From NCBI GenBank assembly GCA_037176845.1, contig JAYKXP010000230.1, positions 1-54,359 of the forward strand: a stretch of DNA of 54,359 bases. Reading direction: 5' to 3'. The stretch is from Paramarasmius palmivorus. Lineage: Eukaryota; Basidiomycota; Agaricomycetes; Agaricales; Marasmiaceae. The position numbers were made by a program, and so were the translations under genes. The notes beneath the pieces are model-generated. The model made no database searches, was not told the origin of the DNA, and saw only the letters and a program-made list of their open reading frames with translations. How positions within the stretch are numbered: the first letter of the stretch is position 1; every line of letters begins with the position of its first letter. Below, one piece after another: positions 13,401 to 24,580 of this stretch.

Positions 13401-13520
13401 GAGTTCCCGTTCTGTTTAGACAGCATATTGTCGAACAAGTGGGCGTATTAGATATTCAGCGCAAGTGTTCAACGGAACATAAGATGCTCGGGTATACAAT
13501 GTATTAAAAGTGGGTTCATA
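10440..13520. other. About 3 kb without a supported gene
   Basis: Only short open stretches are present. Around 11,940-12,140 there is a hydrophobic piece (IVGALAFLVALQGLVGPF) followed by an acceptor-like TTTTAG and GIACIALDI before GTGAGT. This could be a relic of a membrane-protein gene. A 10-T run lies near 12,692. No inverted or direct repeat of note was seen. Confidence 0.4.
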
Positions 13521-13522
13521 TA

Positions 13523-14922
13523 CTATCCGTTCAGCACCTCTATGGCGCACGACTGAGTACCCAACTGAGTAGCCAACCAACCTATGATTCGTTCCTCAAG
13601 TTTGATGACCATGTCTTTGTGGTTTGCACGAAGACAGAGCCCCCGGGATCGTGTCGAATCTCCCCTCAACTCTGTTCCTCGAGACGTCGTGAATGTTCTC
13701 TGGACTGGTGGTTTCCGATAATTCGATAACCCTAGCGCAGAGCGCAAGATAATCAGAATGAATATGATCCCCTAGAGAATATGATTACGTTGAACCACGC
13801 TAACGAAGTATGTGTCACTCACAATAAGCTGAGTGTCCTTGGTTGATTGATGGCTTATGAGTGTTATTAGACAAATAACTTAGGATTAATGACTCACCGC
13901 ATCATAAACGACATATTGTGCAAAGCTCTCGCACAGGTACAGAACGATCATCACAACCAAAGCTACCATCTGTATTGCTCCAGATTCGATTACTGTTATT
14001 GCTATAGTCGGTATCCGGCGATTTTTGATACCACTGGAGAATATCACTGTCTGGCGATGAATATACCAGATGCGAGTTGCTATTAGACCTAGACTCGGCA
14101 TTGGTCAGTAGCGTGAAGAAGCATAGAACTAGAATGCGGACTTGTGCTTCCTAAGTTTGATGCAAGCGTGAATACTAAGAAAAGTACCGTCCATGTGTTG
14201 TATTGAGATGAGAAAACGAAGTCTTGATCCGGTGCGTGGGCTAGTAGCTCCATGAGCCGAGCTCCCGTCACTGTTCCAGATAATCAACACTGTGATTGAT
14301 GCATTAGCAAATATTTAGATCACCTGCACTCCCAAGTAGAAACACGAAGAGAATCTCCCCTACACGTTTATCGTTATTCCAGACGATAAATGCACGGTAT
14401 GGCTGCATCTTTCGGTCAGTGTTACTTGACGCCGTAGCCCAGCACTCACCCAGAATCCATCTGCCACAAGGGTTTGTAGATAGTAGACGATAATCTTCGC
14501 CAAATATGAACTCTCATTCACGACTAGGAATACCTAGTTTGGTGGTTGGCTTCCTTGTTGGTAAACGAAGGCATTGAGAACTCTAAACATGTCAATACTG
14601 AGATGCTAAACCTGATGTTGGAGTTACTCATTACGCAACGCAGAGACTCACTGCGGTTCCGAGCAGGAACATAAGTAATACCACCAAGGAGGTGCCAATA
14701 TGGGTTCTGATACTTGATGATCCCGGAGTGATACCTGAGTGAATGCTGCTCTCTTGTCGTATGATGACAAACAGATAAAACCCGAAAAGTGATATAAGGA
14801 TGCCTGTGTTCAACGACGATACGTGTACCCTGCTTTAGTATGTATATGAGGTTAAGCTTACCATATAGAACACCTTCGACGAGTAGAGAAACAAGACTGA
14901 CAGTATCGGGACGAACTGCCAT
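13523..14922 (-). pseudogene. Fungal seven-transmembrane protein gene, one in-frame stop
   Basis: Minus-strand exons: 14862-14922 (MAVRPDTVSLVSLLVEGVLYG), 14652-14803 (GILISLFGFYLFVIIRQ ... SLVVLLMFLLGTA), about 14,460-14,590 (FVYQQGSQ ... YYLQTLVADGFW), 14324-14402 (PYRAFIVWNNDKRVGEILFVFLLGSA), about 13,905-14,100 (GLIATRIWYIHRQ ... VIESGAIQMVALVVMIVLY) and 13,523 to about 13,785 (GIIFILIILRSALG). The order GVLYG, DxxxPYRxxIVWN, GLIxxRIW, ESGA and GIIFxLIIxR matches a large Agaricomycete integral-membrane family of unknown function. A TAG at 14,534-14,536 interrupts exon 3, and the segment before GLIATRIW is disordered. It is either a young pseudogene or a gene with an unresolved intron there. 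Confidence 0.65.
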
Positions 14923-15192
14923 GATGGGAAGGTAAGCAAGCCGCAGGGCTGAGAGAAAAAAAAGATATATATACGCAGAGGAGGCGGGATTTGCTAAAGC
15001 TAACACGAGTCAACATCAATAGAGACCGTTTACCAACTAAAGCTCAGTGCTGTGCCTCGACCGTCGAACAGCTTTGCAAAATGTTCGGCCGCATGGAGTC
15101 GTCTCTTGAGCCACAGTATTTTGAGTTAAGGGCTGAGCACTGATCACCTAAAAGTAGGATTGCGGTCCGTTATTCTGTTTCTCAAGGCACGA

Positions 15193-15200
15193 ATTTGATC
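15193..15200. repeat. Target-site duplication, left
   Basis: ATTTGATC directly left of the MITE. It is repeated exactly at 15341-15348 on the right. Confidence 0.85.
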
Positions 15201-15340
15201 AGGACCCCTGATTATAGGCGACGAGGTCGTTCGGAAGTTCTGAGAGAAATGCGAGGTTTTGTCCAAACCGTTTTGGGGCCCGCTCGACCACTTTTTGTCC
15301 AAACAACCGAACGGCACCCACACTTATAATCAGGGGTCCT
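15201..15340. mobile_element. 140-bp MITE with 16-bp perfect TIRs
   Basis: The left end AGGACCCCTGATTATA (15201-15216) is the exact reverse complement of the right end (15325-15340). Both ends are flanked by the 8-bp direct repeat ATTTGATC. Pairing continues imperfectly inward (GTCGTTCGG against GCCGTTCGG). An 8-bp duplication is typical of hAT and some related DNA transposons. There is no coding capacity, so any movement would need a transposase from elsewhere. Confidence 0.85.
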
Positions 15341-15348
15341 ATTTGATC

Positions 15349-17040
15349 GCAACCTACTGATTCATTCAACCGAGCTGATCCTCGATATCGTTCGGATTTC
15401 CATACCGTCATACTACCGTCATCGGGCATGAAATCGAGGCGATATTTGACCAGTCTAAATCTTGCAAATGGGCTCCTCGGGTTTGATGATGGTTCCGATC
15501 TCAGAGTCAAACCGAGTCGTCTCGAACGTTCCATCGGCGCTAAGATAAAATCAAACATTGTACAAATAAAGACCACGTGTTGTACAGCTGTGCATAACGT
15601 TAGCATCATGGCTCTGCTTTCTCTGCTCCTGACGGGCCCGGTCTGCTATTTGTTTTCGCTCGCCCAAAGTCATGAAACTGTAACCGAAACATCCCTTACC
15701 TCAAGTTCCCTCTACCTACGGCACCATTAAGAATTCCAGATTACCGAAGACATCTCTTGGGCATCTCTCCGGACTGACGTGCAGTGGTGAACTAGGAAAG
15801 AGGTACGTTGGTTCCCCCTACTTTCAGTGCCTGTCTACATTGATGTCGTTCTTCAGCGCTTCAGCTTGTAACCGGCGTACTCTTTTGTATGGCGACTTGA
15901 TGGATGCAATGCTAACGTTTGCTGCGTCTAGTAAGGTCTCCAGTTACAATGTTTTCTTTCCGACTTCTGTCTGACCTTTCCTTTGATTTACTAGGTAAAA
16001 GAGCTCAAGGTGGAGTGTTGTAGTACTAGAATCAGGGTACCAGAGGCTAGATCAAGTCTAGCTATTCTGACTCCTACACGTTGTTGACGTGGTAATATAT
16101 CCTGCAGTCAGAGATGTCATTCCCTCCCCTCTTTCTATACCAAGCTCTATCTGACGCCATTCCCACCGAAATTGCACCATATCACACTATTGCAACATAT
16201 GCTCGCCATTCTGCATCAATTTTGCGTCAACGACAATATCACCTTATCAGTAGCCCCTCAGCACCATCCCAGAGAATCTGCCTACAGCTCCTCCTCTCAC
16301 CTTATGACATAAGTACAACTTCCATGTCATAAGAACTATTATGAACGTGGACGCAGTCGACAACGACACTCTTACACCATCGCGCGGAAGAACCCTTTCC
16401 AACTAATCGTTCAGAAGAGCACGTACCCAACGGGAAACACCCGAGAAAGTGTGCAGAGCTTTAGATCCGCACGCCACCAATACTTTCTCCGACTCACCCG
16501 CCATCACATACCGGCGTATTCCCTTGCTGGTATCGACTATTCAACGCCGAAGATCCTGGTACTTATAATCGTCCACTCTCTCGTAACCGATACTGGCGTG
16601 AGCACCACCTACCGACTATTAGTGTTATAGGGCTATTGTGTCTAGAGTTGGGAAAGGGCGAAGCAAGACTAAAGGAGACTATCCCAAGCCGGAGGTACGA
16701 GAGGTTACCTCATGTTTTGCTTGCTTACTCTTTTCCGATAGATATCCACATGAAATCACTGGGACATCTGGCAGTCTTAACGTCTGGAGTCTGCAGGCGA
16801 CTCCCGAAAACCTTGATCGATGTTGGTTTGGGTAAGGACTTTACTTGTCACAATCATGAAACATATCTTTCTCTTAATTCGTAGTGTTCGGAAATCTAGT
16901 TTGCACAGATCCTCTTTGTGAAAGATTATGGGTGGCAATCCTCCTTTCCTTCGCCTACGACCGCCAATTGTATCCACATGTCTTCATTTTCCTGACGCTA
17001 TGTCCGAAATGCACTGAACATGTTCTTTCCCCTTGGCGCG
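15349..17040. other. Degraded sequence, no firm gene
   Basis: On minus, 15,360-15,600 reads FRLVKYRLDFMPDDGSMTVW, which looks once-coding but has no partner exons. On plus, 15,608-15,728 encodes a hydrophobic MALLSLLLTGPVCYLFSLA start. Positions 16,114-16,332 and 16,480-16,880 have open pieces and acceptor/donor-like sites of F1 style. No family identity. Confidence 0.3.
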
Positions 17041-17760
17041 AAAGGCTCAGAAACACCTAAAAAGCGCTTGGCAACAACTTGGCGACCATAAAATCGACCG
17101 TAAAACGAAATTGACACACCTTTTTCTCGAAGGCTGAAGGTACGGAGCGACCGGCATCAGGGAGCATATGCGGTACATCTTTGAAGCTGGAGGAGCTTGT
17201 TGATGTACGCGCAGAGATGCTTTAGCGACCTATCTGTCGGTCATAGTGTATCAGAAAGTTGGCGAAACAGGAGGTAGGTCGCAGGTACGTGTAGTGAGGA
17301 TGGTACGGAGCGGTGATTGTTTGAGGGTACTAAATATGGCCGATAGATAATTGAGGGATGTATTAGGATGTGTTTGGCGAATAAAAATGATAATCAAAAA
17401 TGAATACCTTTCAGGCGTTGATAGCTTGCGCTGGTGACGTCGGAAAAGGTTGGAAAGTAAAGGTAATGTGAGATATGGGTACATACCGGTGAAATTAAAT
17501 ATTCTGAGCTCTTCAAGTGATGGTGTTTTCTATAGGTTGGGAGCTGAAGGTTGGTAGGTTTGGCGCTATGGAAGGTTTAGTGACCTTGCGTTGCCGGAGA
17601 GCGCCAGCGAGGGTGTTTCTGTGTGATAATAGATGTCGATTGAGGCTTTCTATAAGTCTTCCTTTGTTAAGGTAACGGGGAAAGTGGTAGATCGGCACAC
17701 TGTTGCGCAGTATATGCATGGGCTGACAAGACCGACTCGGAGCTGTCTTGATACTGTATG
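17040..17760 (-). pseudogene. Family F2 remnant, copy 2
   Basis: Matches 8,100-8,500 and 22,280-22,600 on the same strand. The exon containing ACACACCTTTTTCTCGAAGGC..ACGGAGCGACCGGCATC (17,113-17,160) is the common block, followed by an exon encoding THPNTSLNYLSAIFSTL. It appears incomplete at both ends. Confidence 0.35.
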
Positions 17761-18022
17761 AGTGGACGGTTTGGGGAGAACACTAGATAACTAGGTCAGA
17801 AATGTGTTGAAAGCGTAGATTACAGTACTCACCTAACGAATATAACCGCAAGGAGGATCCTTGAAGATCCTGTAAGCGCTCGGTGACCTTATTGAAAAGG
17901 ACGCTCTAGATAGTAGAGACCGGGACAAGGCGGCGACGAGCGGCAGAAGACCTAAATCGAAGGTTCAGTGAGAAGGAGAGGTGCATTTAAGAAGACACCG
18001 GAGATAGGTATACCTGCGCTTC

Positions 18023-18492
18023 TCAGAGATACTCGATGAGTAGCACAGTTAGAGCCTTGGAACCCTCAGGCACACGGGTGGCTAAGGCCGCCGACGGTTT
18101 GTTGAACTTGCAGCGACAAAAATGACCATGGATGCAGTGAAAGTTCCGAGATTTTATAGAATGACTCTTTAAGCAGGATTCAGTGACAAGATGGCTCGAG
18201 TTTTTGAAGGGTTGATTATCTGCGATGTTTTGAGAATGAGGCGTGTGCGTTAGCTGGCGGAAATCGTTACTTTGAAATTCAGGGAAGGCAATTTTTAGGA
18301 GTGCGGTCGAAACAAAACTTGAAGGAAGCAATCACTCACTAAATCTAGGTAGTTGATGTTTCTAAGCAGAACGGTATGCATTTCAAACACGTTCAGTATA
18401 GTAATTGAGCGTAGAGGAGTAACTTGCAGAGAGAGACCGGACGAGCAAGCAAGCACACTCCGGGTACTTTTGGCATCAAAGTCATGTTCCAA
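18023..18492 (-). pseudogene. Minus-strand exon pair shared by copies A and B
   Basis: On minus, MEHDFDAKSTRSVLACSSG and VTPLRSITILNVFEMHTVLLRN correspond to 35,251-35,637 in copy B (MEHNSYTKTTLGVLARSSG and VTRLRSVTILNVFGMQ). Conservation of the peptide after frame correction suggests former coding. Function unknown. Confidence 0.35.
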
Positions 18493-18684
18493 AGTCTCTT
18501 GATTGAGATTATGTATTATTATACGGAGGAATCTCCTTTCTGGAGATGGTTTTGTGACTTAAACACGTGAATGGACGTATTACTGGTATGCTCACCGTAG
18601 ATAAAGGCATAAATACTCGTCCTGACCATGTGAACATGGATCGGACGCGGTAGGTACGGGAAAACAAAAGCGAAATTAGGGTCG

Positions 18685-21600
18685 TTGTTTGGAAGAAGGC
18701 TGAAGAAGGTGAGATGTGAAATGCCTGCCGGTTTACGTGATAGGCGTTCAAAACCTTGGTTCAGAGGGGAGAGCCGAAAAGTCCGCCGAGTTTTTCTTTT
18801 CATCCTTCTTTTCTCCCCTCCATACAGTGATACGACTCACCCTGCCTATACCTTCTTACCCACATTTTCCGCCGGTATTAGAGTTGGCTCCTCCTGCAAC
18901 AGGTTCCCTGTGCTGGACAAACGACTGGAACAACCGCTTACTCCTCTGCCATACTCGCACCGAACACTGTTCGATATGAGCTCCATTCTACTCTATCCTC
19001 GCCCGACTACCTCCACCACTGGTTACGCGAAACTTCAGCACTCGTTGAGTCGATTAGGGTTATAAAAAAGCATGAGGTGCGCTGGTGCCTTTATAGTTGG
19101 TTATAGTGACGATACTGACATTGACATATAGATGTTGGCTCGTACCCCATCTCCTTGTTTCACTCGCCGTTTACCCATCTCCGCCGTTCTATCCAATATC
19201 TACCGCCTCCAGCCATGCGTGCTAACACGCCCCTCTATCCTGTGCCAGCAGCCGTCGTTATGCATGGTCCTCCAACGTTCCTGTGTTTCGTCAACAGTGT
19301 CTAACGCTGGTTCGACCTCTTCAGTCCTTTCCGCAAACCACGGGAGAGACGTCGGTCGCGACTTTACCTTCCTGCATACAAAACTGCCTGTTCACCTTCC
19401 CTTCAGGCTGCCGCTACCAGTCATTGGGACATTTCATCACACTGTACCGTGCCTACTTGCTCTTGCAGGCCGAGAAGCCAGGAGCGAGTTGTGATTTCTT
19501 TGGTGGTTCAACGTTCGTCGTGTTGTTGTATTGATCGAGAGGAGACCAGAAGAAAGCGAACTGGTATGTTTATGGACGATGAAAAGGCACCGGCACTGAT
19601 TCCTTCGTACAGACTCGGCGCTGATAAGCATACGTCTCAAGCCTTCAGCCGGATCCAAAAGGTCGTATGCTTTTCAGGTTCTCATACCATTGCACGCCGA
19701 GGCTGTCACACCATTGTGATCACATATCCATTACCAGGGCAAGGGACGACGAGAGGTCTAGAACTGGGAGAAGAGGTGGTGAATGAGGATAGGCATGCTT
19801 GGGATTCAGAATCGAGCGCAGAGGTAGTTTGCTACATCCTGTCGTGTATTCCTTCTACTGACCTTATGTATCTAGGTACCTGTCGGCAAACTACGGGGCC
19901 TTCATTGTTGGCGTCCGTGACGGCATCTTCCACGTTCTAGGACACCTCAAGCTGTGGCAGAACCTCAACACGGATCACCCTGGGGCAGCGTTTCTGCTGG
20001 ATTCCCACTCGAATGTTCAACATAGGCTTTGGGAAAGACGCCATTTTGCAGTTCGGTCTTACGTCATTCCAACACTCAAACTCAACACGACGTCTCAACT
20101 GTACCAGTGACAGGTCGTACCTACACCTGTTCCACTACCATGACGGCTCCGAAAGTACTCAATACTTTCGATCTTCGGCCGTATACTTTTCGATTGTCTT
20201 CTGTGTTATAGCTGGCACGTAGGGACAGCTTGCAAAGTATTGGACTGCATACTGGAAGGTCGAAGACGAGGGCGTTAAGAAAGGAAATGGGGTATTATGG
20301 ACGAGGGATGGCATAGTACCGAGCACAAGCGAGCACCATGGATCGCACAGTAACACATCCCTTTGCCACATCCCTTTGCCACCTCCCTCCTCTTCCGTCG
20401 ACACATCACCATTTACATTCGAGTCTCCTTAAACGACATCACGTCGGCAGCACGCACGTATTTTCCTGTGGATACCCGGGGTTAATATTCCGCCTGTGTC
20501 GTGAGACTCCAATTATCGAAGGCTCTCCGGCAGCACCAAGTGGAACCTTTTTCCCGTCATCTCAAGGGAGACTGGGTCCTGAGCTTGGTTCGGAGGTAGA
20601 CGTACGGTAGCCTTGACTCAGTGCGGTGGATGGCAAAGAAGGGTGCTGACGAGGAATCATTGGCAGAGTATCGGGAAGCCGTACCAGGCAAACTTCTCTG
20701 GCAAAGGGACACGATCAGGGAACAGATTATTTGGGGTTCAGCAGTTCATCTCGGACAAGCAGTGGGTACCATTACCAATGCTTGTATGTATCATTAACTG
20801 ACGCTCGCTATGTCCAGGTTTATTGTACCGTCAAAGCTCTCAATGCTATCCATAACGCCTACTCCTCAACATCAAGTAACCGTTTTGGCTCGTGGGGTAC
20901 TGTACAAGATGCTTGCTTTCTTGCCGAGCACGAGGATAGGACGAGAAAGATTGAGATGGGAGTTCATGCCCTTTAAAGGGATGAACATCATGGTGCGTTA
21001 TGTCTTACATATCTGGCGGGTATCGAAGTTCTGACCTTTGTATTACTGTAGCCTGCAGTCTCTCATTGTCGCTCGATGTTGTGGTCCACTATCGCTCCCT
21101 TTTGTATCTATCGACGCTAGGACCGGATCGTTCATTACTTGAACCTCCGGCCTCGAAGAAACGCTATTTGGTACTTTTGGGTTCCTACAAGCCATACAAG
21201 CCTCAACGGTATCCCACAAAATCAACACTACGGTGCCTACTCGACATCGGCAGTACTCGAAGATTTACCGCCCAGGAAGAGCTCGAACGTGATACGCTCG
21301 CCAAAGCTCCAACCCCGAGAGTGGTTATGCGCTCAACTCCTTTGACGGTGGTGCTTCCGCCACCGCGTATGGGCTATTCTCTTGGGATTTGGGAGATGGG
21401 AGCATAAGGAGTTGCGTAGAGCAGTCGAGGAAGGTTTGGGGTTCATGAAGTCTGAGCACCTTGATGTATGTCTCGTTTCTTTCTGTGGGATTGTTGTGCT
21501 GATTTCTATCAGACTTGGAGCATGTATAGCGAATGCAATAGATGCTCGGAATGTACCACTTGCACTGCGGGCTATACATGCAGTTCCCCTCGTCTTGCTG

Positions 21601-21800
21601 ATTTTACAGTATCGTAATCTACAGTTGCTGTATTCAGGTGTTCAGGTTGATGCATGTATCACAGTTTTTGGTTGGGCAGCTTTGCACCAGACAACACGAG
21701 AAAATGATGCTGTTTCGTGTGGCTGGGTGTGTTCGAGTAAAAAGAATGGAAATGTTTTCATGGAACTATTATGGAATTGGTATATACACGGCGATAGATA
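18685..21800 (+). pseudogene. Family F1 gene, duplicated copy A
   Basis: Exon-like pieces also present in copy B (36,040-38,500): YTFLPTFSAGIRVGSS.NRFPVLDKRL...EQPLTPL (18,850-18,960); a proline/serine-rich piece at 19,130-19,500; MAKKGADEESLAEYREAVPG then KLLWQ (about 20,630-20,760); GVLYKMLAFLPSTRIGRERL then PFKGMN before GTGCGT (20,890-20,993); and LRPRRNAIWYFWVP with PREWLCAQ (21,140-21,345). Splice-like sites separate them, but several frame changes are needed. I could not name the family. Confidence 0.45.
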
Positions 21801-22790
21801 ATGTATTGCTCGAGACTCGAAAAGCCTTGCGTAGTGACACAACGCAGCGAGGAGCTTTCTAGCCCAAAGTGCGGGGAGTATCTGAAATGAGACAATCAAC
21901 TATTGAGCAAGTAAGAAATGTATGTAACGTACCGTTTTGCCCGTGATTCCGTACGAGACTCAGAGATAAAGAAATATTGGTTGTCGTGTCGCATCCATCC
22001 ATATTGCGAAGAAAAACCCGATGATGACAGCGAGCTACCATAATCCGGATACCGAGAACTGGCAGATGTGTATGGGGATTTTTGAGGTATATAGGTCCAT
22101 TTCTAGCAATGACGCGAGGTCCTGAAAGTATGTTAAGACGTGCTCGTCGCCAAAGAATCCGAGAATATCCTTACCTCCATGGCCACCCAAAACCGACATC
22201 GCGGGGCGAAATACAAGGAAGGCGCCATTTCCCAGACTCACAACAGGTTCAGCAATATCTAGATGTTGTTTAGCAACCATTTAATTAACCGATAAACAAG
22301 GTCGACATACCTTCTCCTCGAGGGTCGAAGCTATGAAGCAACCGGCATCACCGACTCTACCAGGTTTATCCACCAAACTCCCGGGGCATATCCTCGTATG
22401 CATTGAGCTGCTCTAGCAGTCCATCCGTAGGCGGTAGCGTGTATAAATGTTGTCTAAATGGGAGGTAGGCCAGGGGTGCATATGGCAAGGATGATTCAGC
22501 GGGATGTCTTCGGGATGTTTTCGAGGGCGGTTGAGGCGATCAATGAAGAATCTAGGAGGGTATTAGAGTAGGTTTTGAGGGAGAAGGTGAACGCAGTACA
22601 AGGGGAATATCTCGGCTGCTCCTGCTGGAGCGGTGAAGCAAGCGTATCGCTGTGTGGATGGCAAAGGCGTTAGAGCGAAAGGTAGCACGGAGATGGCTAC
22701 GTACCAATGGATTTGACTGCATCAAGACCACTGAGCATCATCTCTGGCAGTTGAGGGGTGTTAAGGGCAGTCGGATGCGTGTTTGGGCAA

Positions 22791-22798
22791 TGCTCGAC
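22791..22798. repeat. Target-site duplication TGCTCGAC, left
   Basis: Exact copy of 23,528-23,535. In copy B the single uninterrupted site reads TGCTCGGC at 39,745-39,752. Confidence 0.9.
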
Positions 22799-23527
22799 CA
22801 AGGGGGTGGCGGGCCGTGGTTCCGGCACATAGGGTCGGTCGGTCGGTTGCCTCCGGCGGTCCTTAAAAAAAATTTGGGTGAAATTTTTTTTGAGGTCCAG
22901 CGAGGTTTGTATGATTCATAGGTGTTAATCAAAGCAAATCTTGAATGAAATTGAGCTCAAAAACCATTTTTCCTTGTTGCAAAGGCTGTAATGGGATGGG
23001 TGTATATACCAAACACCATTTAGCACCTAGATATCTCCCCGTATTCCTTCTAAAAGACTCGGAGGCATATGTACCAACTCGGCACCAATCAGTAACACCT
23101 GGCAGTGCCTTGAGTTGACGACTTCCACGGGATATAGAAATGTAAACTAGAGCATATCTGTTGTCCTTGGTTCTTGAGGTGGGGCGGCGAGCGGCCACCG
23201 ACCACCTGCTGGCTTGCCACTTTGCTGATCAGGCTTCCAAGGCGTAACAAAGGCCATATTCATTAGCAACGGCTAAATGTCAAAGCAACAGATATGCTCT
23301 TTGAGAGTGTCATGCATTCTCGCACTCACTTTCAGTGTCCTCAGAGAACATAAAAGTCATAACCATGCGTAGAAACCTGAGCGCCTCCGTCTCCTTGAGG
23401 TTCAGGAGAATGATGTCATGGGAACCACCTTCCATATATAGTAGGCGGTGGTCGGTCGGTTCCCCTCGCCAGCCCTTAAAAAAAATTTCGACCCTATGTA
23501 CTAAAAAAAAATTCTGCCTCCCCCTTG
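22799..23527. mobile_element. 729-bp non-autonomous hAT-like element
   Basis: The left end CAAGGGGGTGGCGGGC and the right end (reverse complement CAAGGGGGAGGCAGAA) form an imperfect terminal inverted repeat. Further inward, ACATAGGGTCG also occurs at both ends in inverted orientation. A subterminal block GGTCGGTCGGTT..CC..CCTTAAAAAAAATTT occurs twice in direct orientation (about 22,835 and 23,449). It is flanked by perfect 8-bp duplications TGCTCGAC and absent from the matching place in copy B. No transposase motif is present and the length is too small for one. Confidence 0.85.
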
Positions 23528-23889
23528 TGCTCGACGGGATGGCGAGGGAGAATGCTGGCCAGGGTTCCCTTATTGCGACAGTTCGAGTTGAAATTCGTAG
23601 TGAAGGGCTTAGGAGGATATTTTCTTGGTTGAGATGGTAGACCTGACTTCTGTTGCATACAGGATAGAGCTGCGGGGCAGACCATGTCGTAGAGGTGGGT
23701 GTCATGAATTTGTAGGGGTTGGAAGATGTGGTATGGCGAGATCTGTGGTTGTGGGCGTCAGGTAGCGCAGAGGACTTATTGTGTGTGTGACTTACGAACA
23801 GAAAGGACACAGAGAACGGAGGAGGGAACAGAAAAAATGGGAGCAACGTTGAAAAGAAAAGGCACGTGGTTTGGCTAGAAAATTTGTCG

Positions 23890-24580
23890 TGATAAGCGCC
23901 GATAACGTTGCACCCAAAGCATTCGCAGTCGAAATAACTCAATGTTTGACTCGCCGTTTATCTCTCAGAATTGGGCCATTCAGACTACTATCAATGACTT
24001 TTCCGCAACACCACCGACGGTTAACCTTCAGAATGTCAGCACACCCTCCTTAATTCCCATTAAATGGACACAGTTTTGATCGACACCCTCTCTTTCTTGC
24101 TGTTGAATGTTAAACTCGCAACACATCCACTCGGATACCCGAGGAAAGCCTGGGAGGATTTGGCTTAGAGCGCTTGCAAGACATTTTGGGGAAAAAGAAG
24201 GACTAGATCGTCCTTTGCAAGGAAACGATTATCATTGCGAAGAAATGGTACGTGGTTCAGCGTTACTGTGTTGCCTGACCATTAATGACTTTTTCTTACG
24301 CCTATATCCCTTAGCCAATCTACAAAAACATACGTTGAGGTTTTGCATGATACGAGACTTCTGCGCACTGTGATGCCTTGCCAACTCTACCGACAACACT
24401 CCCCTTCACAAAGGTGTGAATATCAATAGGATAGGGATATAGAAGTGATGTTGGAAGCGGAGGAAACGGTTGTAACGACCAATTTACCTAACATGAATTG
24501 GGGTGCACACAGCTTTGTATAAAATATTACACACAATTTAACAGTTACTCGTCTGAATCACTATTCCTCAGTCCGCTACT
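23890..24580. repeat. Segmental duplicate, copy 2 (NACHT 3' flank)
   Basis: Aligns with 1-920 and 40,120-41,126. Relative to these it lacks about 400 bp at the junction ACTCCCCTTCAC|AAAGGTGTGAAT near 24,412. It directly follows the stop codon of the NACHT gene on the other strand. Confidence 0.75.

Larger units (their letters stand above)
21860..23950 (-). pseudogene. Family F2 gene, duplicated copy A, interrupted by insertion
   Basis: Minus-strand pieces: LAVIIGFFFAIWMDATRQPIF (21,970-22,040), GGKDILGFFGDEHVLTYFQD (22,090-22,180), the FDPRGEG block (22,300-22,320) and a 22,500-22,600 exon matching SNTLLDPSLVALNTPE of copy B. It looks like a multi-exon, partly membrane-spanning protein. The 5' part is split by the element at 22,799-23,527. 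Confidence 0.45.

Noticed and set aside
22799..23527. Autonomous hAT transposon
   Set aside because: Too short and no transposase motif in any frame.
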